From SXXK01 sp046074645 (lineage in GTDB: Bacteria > Planctomycetota > Planctomycetia > Planctomycetales > Planctomycetaceae): 29,784 nucleotides of DNA. This document shows, piece after piece, positions 16,277 through 24,402 of the stretch. The position numbers were made by a program, and so were the translations under genes. The first letter of the stretch is position 1. Every line of letters begins with the position of its first letter. The DNA lies in NCBI GenBank assembly GCA_046074645.1, contig JBJTOP010000070.1, positions 1-29,784 of the forward strand. Direction: 5' to 3'. Below the pieces are notes generated by a model that was not told the DNA's origin, ran no database searches, and saw nothing but the letters and a program-made list of their open reading frames with translations.

Positions 16277-17452
16277 TCACCGTGGCAGCGCCTGCAGTCT
16301 GTCGTTTTCGCGAAAACTGAAGCCAATGATCATAAAGCGGGATTGCTGAGTGAATTCGAACTGGAATTCGCCGGCTTTCAGTTGACTTTTGAGGTTTTCG
16401 CTGAGTGTGCCGCGACCGGAGACTTTCAGCAGCGTATCGAGTGACTGAAAGGGAGGAGTGGCTTGAGGAGGGGCCATGGCGGGATCGGTGTTGGGGGCAG
16501 AGGGTTGCTGGGACGGGGCCGCGTTCTGTGCAGGCGCACCGGAGGGCTGGCGACGCCGCAGCTCGGCTGTGCCCGTGAACTCCGCGGCATCGACTTTCAG
16601 CTCGGTGATCGGGAGTGCTGTGGAGGCCACTTCCGTTGCAGGGAGTACCAGCGGGACGAAACGCGGGGTGCCTTTCAGCTGACAGCGAGCAACGCCATCG
16701 GAAGGTTCCAGTCGTTCGAGAGTGATCTCGGTCTGCAACACTCCGAATGGTCCGCAGGAATCCGTGCAGGTTGCCGTCCATGGAGCTTTGGCATCGATCA
16801 GCAGATCTCGGGTGGGGAACCAGAATGGTCTGCCGAACCACGATGAGCAGATTTCTTCGGGACTGGCTTTCCTTAAAAGATTGAAGGCGGCTGCGTCACT
16901 GGCAGCAAGCTGTTCAAGGAGCTGCGTATGGGACTCGGGCACAACTCTGACACTGCCTTCGGGCGAAACCTGCAGCGAGACCGGTGGCAGCTGCATCAGC
17001 TTGCGTTCGGCCGAATCTGCAATCTCTTTGTTGCGTGCTGCGGTACTGGTGCCAGTTTCGGTGACTGCACCGAGCTCCGCGGAGAGGACTCGCACCTGAA
17101 AAACGGCTTCACCATCTGACAACAAACCTCGCAGGCGATATTCGAGGAGCAGCAAATCCTGGCTTTTTTCCGGGGGGAGTGCCTGACCGTTCATGGTGAT
17201 TGTGGTGGTGCGAGTCAGAACAATTCCGGCGCGGAACATGTCGCCCGGGCTGAGCTTCCAGATGGGTGAGCCTGATTTGCCGGGTTGCACAGGAACCGGA
17301 ACTGCCCGTTCCTGAGCCGATGTTCGGGAAATCATGAGCACCACTGCTGAGAACACTGCCGTCAGGCTGACAGCCAGCCGTGACTTCCGTTGTCGGCCGC
17401 GGTGTCGGCGAAACAGGGGAATCTGCGAACAACAATCGAAGTGTGGCAACAC
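16277..17452 (-). CDS. Secreted protein of unknown function
   Basis: A 391-residue protein starting at a GTG (17452). That start is supported by AGGAG (CTCCT on the plus strand, 17460-17464) seven bases upstream. A positively charged N-terminus (RRHRGRQRKSR) is followed by a hydrophobic stretch (about 26-42) and a signal-peptidase-like site near RTSA-QE, so it is probably exported. The mature part is beta-rich (SPGDMFRAGIVLTRTTTITMNGQ, LLLLEYRLRGLLSDG) with a Pro/Ala/Gln linker near residues 300-340. It ends with another beta region (FEFTQQSRFMIIGFSFREN). I recognise no enzyme motif. The overall plan looks like planctomycete-specific exported beta proteins. It is divergent from the gene at 17663. 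Confidence 0.75.
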   Translation of the reverse strand: MLPHFDCCSQIPLFRRHRGRQRKSRLAVSLTAVFSAVVLMISRTSAQERAVPVPVQPGKSGSPIWKLSPGDMFRAGIVLTRTTTITMNGQALPPEKSQDLLLLEYRLRGLLSDGEAVFQVRVLSAELGAVTETGTSTAARNKEIADSAERKLMQLPPVSLQVSPEGSVRVVPESHTQLLEQLAASDAAAFNLLRKASPEEICSSWFGRPFWFPTRDLLIDAKAPWTATCTDSCGPFGVLQTEITLERLEPSDGVARCQLKGTPRFVPLVLPATEVASTALPITELKVDAAEFTGTAELRRRQPSGAPAQNAAPSQQPSAPNTDPAMAPPQATPPFQSLDTLLKVSGRGTLSENLKSQLKAGEFQFEFTQQSRFMIIGFSFRENDRLQALPR

Positions 17453-17662
17453 GTTTCAGCTCCTGCGGTGTTTGGTACCTCCGGAATTCTCGCAGATTAT
17501 CAGCAGGAATCCAGTGCGAAGTGGCTGAGTATTGCCCTGCAGTGCTTCAGCGATACACTCTGGCGGCAGAGTCGCGTTTTGCTCTGCGAAACACACTCTC
17601 CTTCCCCTGTACAGCGCTGTTCGTAATTCGAAGAGCGACCTTGCCCCTGCGGAGATACGAAA
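17453..17662. promoter_or_regulatory. Divergent promoter region
   Basis: 210 bp between two divergently transcribed GTG-start genes. It must hold both promoters unless transcription starts further away. GGAG at 17651-17654 serves the rightward gene and CTCCT at 17460-17464 the leftward one. No palindromic operator was found. Confidence 0.4.
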
Positions 17663-18265
17663 GTGAATCCCATCAGGGAACTGGAAGAACTGGCAGCCCT
17701 GTTCCCCGAACCTGCCAACTCAGTTTTGTATCTGAGCGCCGAACACGTCGCCAAAGAAGCAACTCCGGAACCCTATCACCACATGCTGGTCCATGAACAT
17801 CACATGACGATCAGCATGGAGGAGTGGCACGTTTGTCGAGTTGACGTGGATGTGCTCGCATCGCGTTTTGAGAATGGGCTCTACCTTCGAAAGATCGTGC
17901 TTCGCAAGAGCGGCACTGATCAGCCCGTACAGTTCGGATATGTACGTTTCAATCTGGATCTGGTCACACCGGGTGTGCGGGCGGAGATCCTTGAAGAAAA
18001 AGTGCCGCTGGGACGCGTACTCATTCAGCACAACGTGTTCCGGCATGTGGACCTGGGAGCGATCCTGCGATTTACTGCCGGGCCCGGACTGGCTCAGTAT
18101 CTGAAAATGCCTCTCGGTGGAATCACATACGGACGACTGGCCACCATCTTCTGCAATGGCATTCCAGCCATCGATCTGCTGGAAATCTCGGCACCTATCG
18201 AGACCAGCAGTCGGGAACGGCGATGGGAGCTGCGCGCTGAGGTTCCGGCATCCGGCTCCCCGTGA
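17663..18265 (+). CDS. Chorismate-lyase-like protein (UbiC/DUF98 superfamily)
   Basis: A 200-residue protein with a GTG start, supported by GGAG eight bases upstream. The layout follows the chorismate pyruvate-lyase fold: a beta-hairpin region with HMLVHEHHMTISMEEW, the core motif VPLGRVLIQHNVFRHVDLGAILRF, whose arginine matches the substrate-binding one in UbiC-type lyases, and the C-terminal GITYGRLATIFCNGIPAIDLLEISAP, in which the glutamate matches the late conserved acid. Family membership is inferred from this motif order, not from a search. Members may release 4-hydroxybenzoate from chorismate or simply bind small ligands. No ubiquinone or phenolic-lipid genes lie nearby. Confidence 0.62.
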   Translation: MNPIRELEELAALFPEPANSVLYLSAEHVAKEATPEPYHHMLVHEHHMTISMEEWHVCRVDVDVLASRFENGLYLRKIVLRKSGTDQPVQFGYVRFNLDLVTPGVRAEILEEKVPLGRVLIQHNVFRHVDLGAILRFTAGPGLAQYLKMPLGGITYGRLATIFCNGIPAIDLLEISAPIETSSRERRWELRAEVPASGSP

Positions 18266-18306
18266 TTGATCTCGAGGTTCGCCGCCGATTTCAAAAGAAC
18301 CCCAGC

Positions 18307-19128
18307 TTAACGCCCTGAGAAGCTCTGCACGCGTTCCAGCTGATGTCCGGCGGTGCCACCGGCGTTCATGGCAAGATTGCCGCCGTCGAGTGGGATGACG
18401 GCACCGGTGATCCAGCTGGAGGCGTCTGAGGCCAGCAACACTGCGATACCTCGAATGTCATCCGGCTGTCCCAGTCTTCCGGCGGGAATGCCACGCAGAA
18501 AACGTCCTTCCAGCGCTGGATCGTCGGCCATTCGCAGCTGCAGACCGGGATTGACCACCTGAGCAGGCGCGACGCAGTTGACTCGCACGCCACGATGAGA
18601 CCATTCCGTACTGAGTTCCCGTGTCATCTGCACGACGGCCCCCATCGCCATGCTGTAGGCTGCGTGGCCCCGTCCGAGAGCTGTTGTGCTGGCAAGTGAC
18701 CCGATATTCATGATCGATCCGCGGCCTTGCCGGAGCATTCGTCGGCCAGCTTCCTGACACATGGCGAAGCGACCGATCACGAGGTTCTGCAGAACCCGCT
18801 GCAGGTCAGCAATGGAGAGCTCCTCCGGCTTTGCCAGACAGCCGTCGCCGGCGATATTTCCAAGGAAATCCACTTGCGAAAATTGTGCATCGACTTCGCG
18901 AAACAGCTGCGCGATCTGTTCGGGGCTGGACACATCGCAGCCGGAAACAAGCGTTCGTCGCCCCAGTGCGGAGATGTCGGCAGCAGTCGCTTCTGCGCCG
19001 GAGCTGTTGCGGTCGATCAGAACAACATCGGCACCAGCTTCCGCAACCGCCAGCGCGGTCGCTCGACCAAGTCCCTGAGCTGCCCCGGAGACCACTGCTA
19101 CACGACCCGTTAAATCAAACATGCCCAT
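18307..19128 (-). CDS. SDR-family oxidoreductase-like protein with altered active site
   Basis: A 273-residue short-chain dehydrogenase/reductase fold. The ATG at 19128 is chosen because GAGGAG (19136-19141 on the opposite strand) is seven bases upstream and it starts just before FDLTGRVAVV. The cofactor motif is GAAQGLGRA (15-23), an aspartate ends strand 2 (LIDR, suggesting NAD(H)), and NIAG replaces NNAG (91-94). Ser144 and Tyr158 are present, but the YxxxK lysine is replaced: the sequence is Y158-S-M-A-Met162. Proton transfer by the classical tetrad should be impaired, so the protein may have another reaction or be non-catalytic. It follows the phospholipase gene by 16 bp and probably shares its transcript. 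Confidence 0.88.
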   Translation of the reverse strand: MGMFDLTGRVAVVSGAAQGLGRATALAVAEAGADVVLIDRNSSGAEATAADISALGRRTLVSGCDVSSPEQIAQLFREVDAQFSQVDFLGNIAGDGCLAKPEELSIADLQRVLQNLVIGRFAMCQEAGRRMLRQGRGSIMNIGSLASTTALGRGHAAYSMAMGAVVQMTRELSTEWSHRGVRVNCVAPAQVVNPGLQLRMADDPALEGRFLRGIPAGRLGQPDDIRGIAVLLASDASSWITGAVIPLDGGNLAMNAGGTAGHQLERVQSFSGR

Positions 19129-19144
19129 TGGTACTCTCCTCGAT

Positions 19145-20293
19145 TCAATGTGGTTCCCTGAGCCAGTTTTCATCGGTCACAGCGTTGTTTGCGGCCACTG
19201 GGAGTGACACGGGATTTCTCCGGCCGGCGACACCTTTGGGCCATTGCACGGCGTAGTCAGTGAATCGAGAATCCGCTTCGGGGAAATCGGTGCTGATATA
19301 CTGAGCACCACTGGCGAGTGCGCGTTCGCGGCGAGCGGTCTCTCCGGAACGACTTTCGCTCGTGTCCGCATCTGCTCGCGTGCGAATCAGGAAGTTCTGA
19401 CGCACCAATCGCTGAATCTCGGCAAACTGCGATACGGGATCGTTCCGCTTGAGCCATGCAGCCTGAGGATGTTCGGGTGACACCGACACGAAGACCCTCG
19501 GCTGCTCAATTTGATCCATCGCCTCCAGCCAGCGATCGACCCAGCCACCTTCGTTGTCGAGGCAGAAGAAGACGCGGCCGCGGACGGTGCTGACTTTGGG
19601 CCAGCCGCGCCGGAGCACGGCGTCCCGCACACAGGAGTCGCCCGGCTCACACAAATCCTGCGGTGTTAAACAGGATTCCTGAGGGAACGTATGGGTGATG
19701 AGCTGATGCAGGTCTCGCAGCAGTGGAGCGGTGAATTTCACGGGCTGAACGCCGGAAGGTCCGGGGGCGACTTCCTTGAGCTCCAGCAGGATCATGACTG
19801 GGAGATGACCGGGGTTTGCCTTTGACCATGTGCGAATCTGCTCAAAGGCGCTGCTGAGCGTGGGTGTCCGGGTGGCATAGTCGAAACCCGGGGCGTGCAG
19901 AACTTTGAAGCCGGGTTGTGAGAGCAGACCAGCTGCGTTGGGATCGGCACCAGGATCCGCGCCCGCAGCCAGTGCAAGGACGCGCCCGAGTGGTCTGGCG
20001 AAGAGACCACCATTGGGATCGGCATAGATGTCAAGCTCCAGCTGGCGGACGCCAAGTCGGCTGAGTTGTTCCGGGAGCGGGCGGTGCGTGTATTCGATGG
20101 ACTGCAGAAGTGCAGCGCCTGCTGTGCGAATAAAGGGCTTGAGTCCTGCGGCAGGTTCGATGTGATACGAGTTATGCGTGCCGATCACCTGAATCTGGTG
20201 AAGCCTCAGGTCGTCGGCGATCACCACTGCAGGGACAAGCGACAGCAGGAACGAGAACAGGAAACAGCAGTGGACTGCGGCTAGCTGAACCAT
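19145..20293 (-). CDS. Ca2+-dependent phosphoinositide-specific phospholipase C-like protein (PI-PLC-C1)
   Basis: A 382-residue protein with a clear signal peptide (hydrophobic residues 8-26, then ADDLRLHQ), so probably exported. Hallmarks of the bacterial/fungal PI-PLC-C1 family are IQVIGTHNSYH (His40, Asn41 near the active site), RPLPEQLSRLGVRQLELDIYADPNGG, LLSQPGFKVLHAPGFDY (second catalytic-type histidine), PGHLPVMILLELKE and the late GAQYISTDFPEAD. Members cleave phosphoinositides or related phosphodiesters in a TIM barrel. The natural substrate in planctomycetes is unknown. The start codon overlaps the end of purQ by 13 bp, suggesting translational coupling with a purine gene, which is an unusual partner. 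Confidence 0.88.
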   Translation of the reverse strand: MVQLAAVHCCFLFSFLLSLVPAVVIADDLRLHQIQVIGTHNSYHIEPAAGLKPFIRTAGAALLQSIEYTHRPLPEQLSRLGVRQLELDIYADPNGGLFARPLGRVLALAAGADPGADPNAAGLLSQPGFKVLHAPGFDYATRTPTLSSAFEQIRTWSKANPGHLPVMILLELKEVAPGPSGVQPVKFTAPLLRDLHQLITHTFPQESCLTPQDLCEPGDSCVRDAVLRRGWPKVSTVRGRVFFCLDNEGGWVDRWLEAMDQIEQPRVFVSVSPEHPQAAWLKRNDPVSQFAEIQRLVRQNFLIRTRADADTSESRSGETARRERALASGAQYISTDFPEADSRFTDYAVQWPKGVAGRRNPVSLPVAANNAVTDENWLREPH

Positions 20294-21111
20294 GTGACTG
20301 CGTTCCGGAAGATGCGGATGCCGTCGCCCTCACCACGCAGCCCTTTCCGCGTCCACTGGGGATGCTGAGTGGCGAACAGAAAGCGTTCCGGATGCGGCAT
20401 CAGACCCAGAACGCGTCCGGTGGCATCTGCGAGTCCGGCGATATTGGCGAGTGATCCGTTGGGGTTTTCAGGTTCCGGAAGGAGTTCAATGCGGGTAGGG
20501 TCGCCGGCGGCGGCTACGAGTGATGCGGCCAGCGGGGACCAGTAGCACAGAGCGATCTGCTGCTGCCGGCGGAGCTCATCGAGCACGGCGGGGGATTCCA
20601 CCGCGATACGGCCTTCGGCGTGAGCGATGGGGACATCGAATTCATCCATCCCACGCAGAAAAATGCTGTTGGTGGAGGTGACTTTGAGCTTGACCCAGCG
20701 ATCGGTGTAGCGACCGTTGCGGTTCCAGGTGAGTGTGAGGCGTGATTCGAGTGGCGAGGGGGCAGGCGCATCGATGCCGGTGCGTGTGAGCAGACCGGCT
20801 TTGAGGATTGTCTGGAAGCCGTTGCAGATTCCCAGAACAAGCCGGTCGCTGCAGAGGAAAGAGCGGATGGCGTCGTTGAGCTGTCCGCGGAGCTGTCGGG
20901 AGAAAATCACGCCGGCACCGAGGTCATCACCGTAACTGAATCCGCCGGGAATGCAGAGGATCTGGAAATCAGCGAGCCGTTGCGGATTTTCGAGCAGACG
21001 AAACAAATGCACCCGTTCTGGTGCGGCCCCCGCAAGTTCAAAGGCGTGAGCAGTTTCCAGATCACAGTTGGTGCCGGGTGCCCTGAGCACACATACGCGG
21101 GGTTGGACCAT
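20281..21111 (-). CDS. purQ: Phosphoribosylformylglycinamidine synthase, glutaminase subunit
   Basis: A 276-residue class I glutamine amidotransferase that feeds ammonia to PurL in step four of de novo purine synthesis. It starts VCVLRAPGTNCD and keeps GGFSYGDDLGAGVI, the nucleophile elbow GICNGFQ and the His-Glu pair in MPHPERF. It is longer than the ~225-residue Bacillus-type PurQ, mainly through insertions after the nucleophile (LTWNRNGRYTDRWVKL). This matches a longer form seen in various bacteria. purL and purS are not in the window. The phospholipase gene overlaps its 3' end. Confidence 0.95.
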   Translation of the reverse strand: MVQPRVCVLRAPGTNCDLETAHAFELAGAAPERVHLFRLLENPQRLADFQILCIPGGFSYGDDLGAGVIFSRQLRGQLNDAIRSFLCSDRLVLGICNGFQTILKAGLLTRTGIDAPAPSPLESRLTLTWNRNGRYTDRWVKLKVTSTNSIFLRGMDEFDVPIAHAEGRIAVESPAVLDELRRQQQIALCYWSPLAASLVAAAGDPTRIELLPEPENPNGSLANIAGLADATGRVLGLMPHPERFLFATQHPQWTRKGLRGEGDGIRIFRNAVTWFS

Positions 21112-21356
21112 TGTCGCCGACCAGCAGAAGGTGATGAAAGCGAGACCAGTGCTGGGAATGTATCGATCACACCTTCAGAATGCACGCCTGGGAGGTCGGA
21201 GGTATCGGTTTCAGGAAGTCAGGCTGGGAGAAATATGGGGACGTTATCAGATCAGGAACTGGAGGCTGCTGCGCAGCAACACCAGCTTATTCATTGAGAT
21301 GTTACCCCCAACAGATGCATCGATGGAGCACCGAAGGGTTCGAGCGAAATTGACTT
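21112..21356. other. Intergenic region upstream of purQ
   Basis: 245 bp between the aldolase gene and purQ, both on the minus strand. No credible gene was found, and I could not identify a purine riboswitch (no three-way junction with the conserved loop sequences), a PurR-like box or a terminator. Confidence 0.4.
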
Positions 21357-22385
21357 TCACATCAGCCCGCGACGCGACAGTTCGGCCACCACCTGCTGCA
21401 CAATCGCCGAGACCTCCGCAGTGTTTGGCTGGCCCGCAGCACCTTCCGGGAGCGGGCAACCGCCCACGGGCTGATCAGTAAAGCCGTGGGCTGACAGCAT
21501 GCACTGCAGTTCGCGTTTCAGGGTTGTCAGATCCAGCATCTGCTTGTCGGAAAGTGGCTGCCGGCCATGGCCCATCGTGAAGCCGCGGAGACCCACAGCC
21601 GCCCGGAAACCCTCCGGAAACTCAGCCGAATAGATCATCGTGTCGAACAGGCGGATCAGGTCGTACTGCACAGCACGAGCGGCATCTATCTGGTAAGAAA
21701 CCGTCAGATCGTACAGCTTTCGTGTCAGTTCCGGGACAACGCCGGAGCTGGCGTTGGTGCCACCGTCGCAACCTGCGAGGAGCATTGGCATGAGCGCTGC
21801 ATCCCAGCCAGTCAGAAACGCGAAATCCGGTCTGTTCGGACGCACCGCCTGAATCATCCGAATCATGTGCGGAATGTCGCCGGACGAATCCTTGATCGCC
21901 ACAATCCGCTCGAATTCCTCCGACAGCCGCTGAATCGTCGGCACGTCAATCGGACTGGCGAACATGGGGATGTTATACAGCGTCACATCGATGGGCGTAT
22001 TGCGGCCGATCTCCGCGAAATACGCGTACACTGATGCCGGACTCAGCTTGTAATAGAACGGTGCCACGATTGCCACGGCTCGAATTCCCAGCGATGCGTA
22101 ATACTCGCACGCTTTGATTGTTTCTCGCACATTAGCTTCCGCTGCCCCTGCCAGAATCGGCACTCGGCCACGAACCTGATCGGCCAGAATCGCCACGATC
22201 CGACGCCGCTCCTCCGGCGTGAATCGAGTGAATTCGCCGGTGGAGCCGTTGGGGTAGAGACCATGGACACCGCGAGCGATCAGCCATTCCGCATATCGCC
22301 GCAGTTCGGATTCGTTGATGTCCCCGTCAGGTGTGTAGGGGACGAGATTGGGAGTGAAAATTCCCTGAAGTTTTGCAGCAGCCAC
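21357..22385 (-). CDS. DapA-family (dihydrodipicolinate synthase/NAL) aldolase
   Basis: A 342-residue class I aldolase-fold protein if started at the GTG at 22385, which has AGGA eight bases upstream and places the family start KLQGIFTPN at residue 5. An ATG at 22442 would add 19 basic, unconserved residues. The Schiff-base lysine (Lys165 in VAIKDSSGD), the proton-relay tyrosine (Tyr137 in LYNIP) and GSTGEF (48-53) are present. The arginine that binds pyruvate carboxylate analogues in true DapA (YNVPGRT) is absent (YNIPMFAS), so a different keto-acid substrate is likely. After the barrel comes a Gly/Pro linker and an amphipathic tail (322-339, EVSAIVQQVVAELSRRG) resembling microcompartment encapsulation peptides. 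Confidence 0.85.
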   Translation of the reverse strand: MAAAKLQGIFTPNLVPYTPDGDINESELRRYAEWLIARGVHGLYPNGSTGEFTRFTPEERRRIVAILADQVRGRVPILAGAAEANVRETIKACEYYASLGIRAVAIVAPFYYKLSPASVYAYFAEIGRNTPIDVTLYNIPMFASPIDVPTIQRLSEEFERIVAIKDSSGDIPHMIRMIQAVRPNRPDFAFLTGWDAALMPMLLAGCDGGTNASSGVVPELTRKLYDLTVSYQIDAARAVQYDLIRLFDTMIYSAEFPEGFRAAVGLRGFTMGHGRQPLSDKQMLDLTTLKRELQCMLSAHGFTDQPVGGCPLPEGAAGQPNTAEVSAIVQQVVAELSRRGLM

Positions 22386-22601
22386 GTTTCTGTTCCTGTT
22401 CTGAGGGGAGCTCCTGAATTCCTTGTGCCTATTCAACATCACAATCCCAACCCCGGCGCGAAATACTCCGTTTTCACGCCCGTTCCCGCAGACTCACACC
22501 ATCCGATTTGACAACAGGTGACGTCTGTGTGCAACCTGCAGAGACCTCGAAAGAATTTGGCCGTAATCCGCTCTCGTTCCGGGCGATTCCGCTTGACACG
22601 C

Positions 22602-23744
22602 TCATACCGGCAGTGCGATTTCCACGATGAAACCTCCAGCTGCCGGCTCGACAGCGTAAATGAAGCCTCCGTGCAGTCTTACAATCTGCCACGCCAGACT
22701 CAGGCCAAATCCCAATCCACGCCCGGCCGGGCGACCTGAAAAGAACGGATTGAACAAGTGACGGCGAATCTCCGCGGTACCCGCTCCGGGCCCGTCATCC
22801 CGGATTGCCACCGCGGCAACTTCAGTCGCCACTCGTCGCACCTCAATCTCCACCCGTCCTGCCCGGTTCGCTCCCCGAATCGCCTCCGTGCTGTTGCGCA
22901 CCAGACTGCTTATGAGCTGTCCCAGCAGCCCCCGATCTCCCTGCAGCAGGAGTTCTTCAGAAGCCGCACTGAATCGAAACTCCACTCGCTGCTCACGCGC
23001 TGTCGCCTGCAGGGCTGCCAGGCATTCGCGAATCAACGCGATCAGGTTGAGCGACTGCGGGATGGGGCGGGGCGGTCGGGCGAAGAGCATTGAGTTTCCG
23101 ATGATGTCACGGATTCGCCAGGCCTGGGCACCAATGGTTTCCAGCGCCTGACGAAGCTCCAGCTGCTGCTCCGACTTCAGCAACAGCTGCGTTTGCCCGA
23201 CAATGCTTCCCAGCGGATTGTTGATTTCATGCCCCGCCCCCGCTGCATACTCGGCCATCGCTTCAAGGCAGTTCTCGTCAGGAATCAGCAAACCGCGATT
23301 GCTGGCGCGTTGCAGCATCTGCCGGGAAACGGTGACCGGAAGCGACTCAGGTGCATCGATGAAATGTTCCGAACCACCGCCCTGCACAATCACGGCGCTC
23401 AGAAGTTCCGGCCAGCGATGAACCGCCAGCTGCAAACCGCTTACAAGACCCGTCCCCGCAGCCAATGCCAGCAGACGCTCGGGACTGAGCAGCCAGCCCG
23501 CGGATCCCTCCAGCAGCCGCCGATCGACTCCAGTTGTTCCATCGGTGCGTTCACGAACACTGACCGCTTCAAACCCACCCTCGGGACGAATGCCAAGGAA
23601 GAGCACTGCAGCGGCACCGCAGGAGCGTACCCAGAACTCTCCGGCATGCTGTGCCTGAGTGGACCACGGTGCGGCTGCGGTGAGCACTTCAGCCAGCCAT
23701 CGGGCATTTCCCGGCACGGCTGCCGGATCTTGTTTCTCGTTCAC
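22602..23744 (-). CDS. Soluble sensor histidine kinase
   Basis: A 380-residue kinase starting at a GTG (23744). The N-terminal ~150 residues contain no membrane segment and read as a GAF-like or other input domain without clear ligand residues. The H-box is GAGHEINNPLGS with phospho-acceptor His172. The ATPase region has the N-box LVRNSTEAI, G1 DDGPGAG, F-box FNPFFSGR and G2 GRGLGFGLSLAW. Together they make a complete HATPase of the NtrB-like, His-Glu-Ile-Asn-Asn-Pro type. The response-regulator gene lies just upstream on the same strand, separated by a terminator. The signal sensed is unknown. As the protein is cytosolic, an intracellular cue or partner protein is likely. Confidence 0.9.
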   Translation of the reverse strand: MNEKQDPAAVPGNARWLAEVLTAAAPWSTQAQHAGEFWVRSCGAAAVLFLGIRPEGGFEAVSVRERTDGTTGVDRRLLEGSAGWLLSPERLLALAAGTGLVSGLQLAVHRWPELLSAVIVQGGGSEHFIDAPESLPVTVSRQMLQRASNRGLLIPDENCLEAMAEYAAGAGHEINNPLGSIVGQTQLLLKSEQQLELRQALETIGAQAWRIRDIIGNSMLFARPPRPIPQSLNLIALIRECLAALQATAREQRVEFRFSAASEELLLQGDRGLLGQLISSLVRNSTEAIRGANRAGRVEIEVRRVATEVAAVAIRDDGPGAGTAEIRRHLFNPFFSGRPAGRGLGFGLSLAWQIVRLHGGFIYAVEPAAGGFIVEIALPV

Positions 23745-23765
23745 AGAACCTGCTCTCCACCAACG

Positions 23766-23790
23766 AAAAACGGCCGCACAAAGGCGGCCG
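23766..23790 (-). terminator. Intrinsic terminator between response regulator and kinase
   Basis: On the minus strand CGGCCGC (23790-23784) pairs perfectly with GCGGCCG (23777-23771) around CTTTGT and is followed by TTTTT (23770-23766). It lies 37 nt past the response-regulator stop and only 22 nt before the kinase start codon, so kinase expression needs read-through or a promoter in or near the terminator. Confidence 0.75.
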
Positions 23791-23826
23791 CTGGGGCTCC
23801 TGCTGGAACTCCGACGTCCTCAGCTG

Positions 23827-24402
23827 TTAGTCCGGCTGCTCAATATCCAGCAGCTTGCAAATGGTTTCAATCAGAGCTTCCACCTCAAACGGCTTTTGCA
23901 GGAAATGATTGGCCCCGGCAGATTTCAAATCCTGAATCTTGTCCTGCTCCACCATCCCGCTGATGCAGATGATGCGAACATCGTCCAGAGCCGAATCGCT
24001 GCGAACCCTCTGACAGACTTCCTTGCCGTTGATATCGGGAAGCATCACGTCGAGTACAATCACGTCCGGGTGATATTCCCGAACCATCATGCCCGCGTCA
24101 AAGCCGTTATTGGCAGTGCGGACTTCGAACCGGCCGTCGGCTTCGAGCGCATCGGTGATGAGTTCCACCAGTTCGGGGTCGTCGTCAACGATGAGAGCTT
24201 TGCGTTTGCCGCTTTCCAGGGCATCCGTCGGAATGCCGTTTTCCTTCATGAATTTGTACAGCACATCGCGCGGAATGCGACGAAATTTGGAGCCCGGGAC
24301 GCGGAATCCACGCAGCTGCCCGGAATCGAAACATCGAATAATCGTCTGCTGACTGACTTTGCAGATCTTCGCCGCTTCGCCAGTCGTGAATACTGTTTTC
24401 AT
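23827..24402 (-). CDS. HTH (excisionase/MerR-type) - receiver response regulator
   Basis: A 191-residue protein from the ATG at 24402; the frame is open further up, but the family start MKTVFTTGEAAKICKVS begins here. Residues 4-55 form a helix-turn-helix of the excisionase/MerR-like type (TTGEAAKICKVSQQTIIRCFDSGQLRGFRVPG). Residues 67-188 are a complete receiver domain: acidic pocket Asp73-75, phospho-acceptor Asp118 in VIVLDVMLPD, Ser148 in ICISG and Lys170 in LQKPFE. DNA-binding is thus N-terminal to the receiver, opposite to the OmpR/NarL order. The gene for a soluble kinase follows, so the two probably form a two-component pair. The target genes are unknown. Confidence 0.9.
   Translation of the reverse strand: MKTVFTTGEAAKICKVSQQTIIRCFDSGQLRGFRVPGSKFRRIPRDVLYKFMKENGIPTDALESGKRKALIVDDDPELVELITDALEADGRFEVRTANNGFDAGMMVREYHPDVIVLDVMLPDINGKEVCQRVRSDSALDDVRIICISGMVEQDKIQDLKSAGANHFLQKPFEVEALIETICKLLDIEQPD

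Noticed and set aside
18276..18302. GGTTC/GAACC pairing between convergent genes as a terminator
   Set aside because: Five-bp stem with a long loop and no T-tract; not distinguishable from chance.
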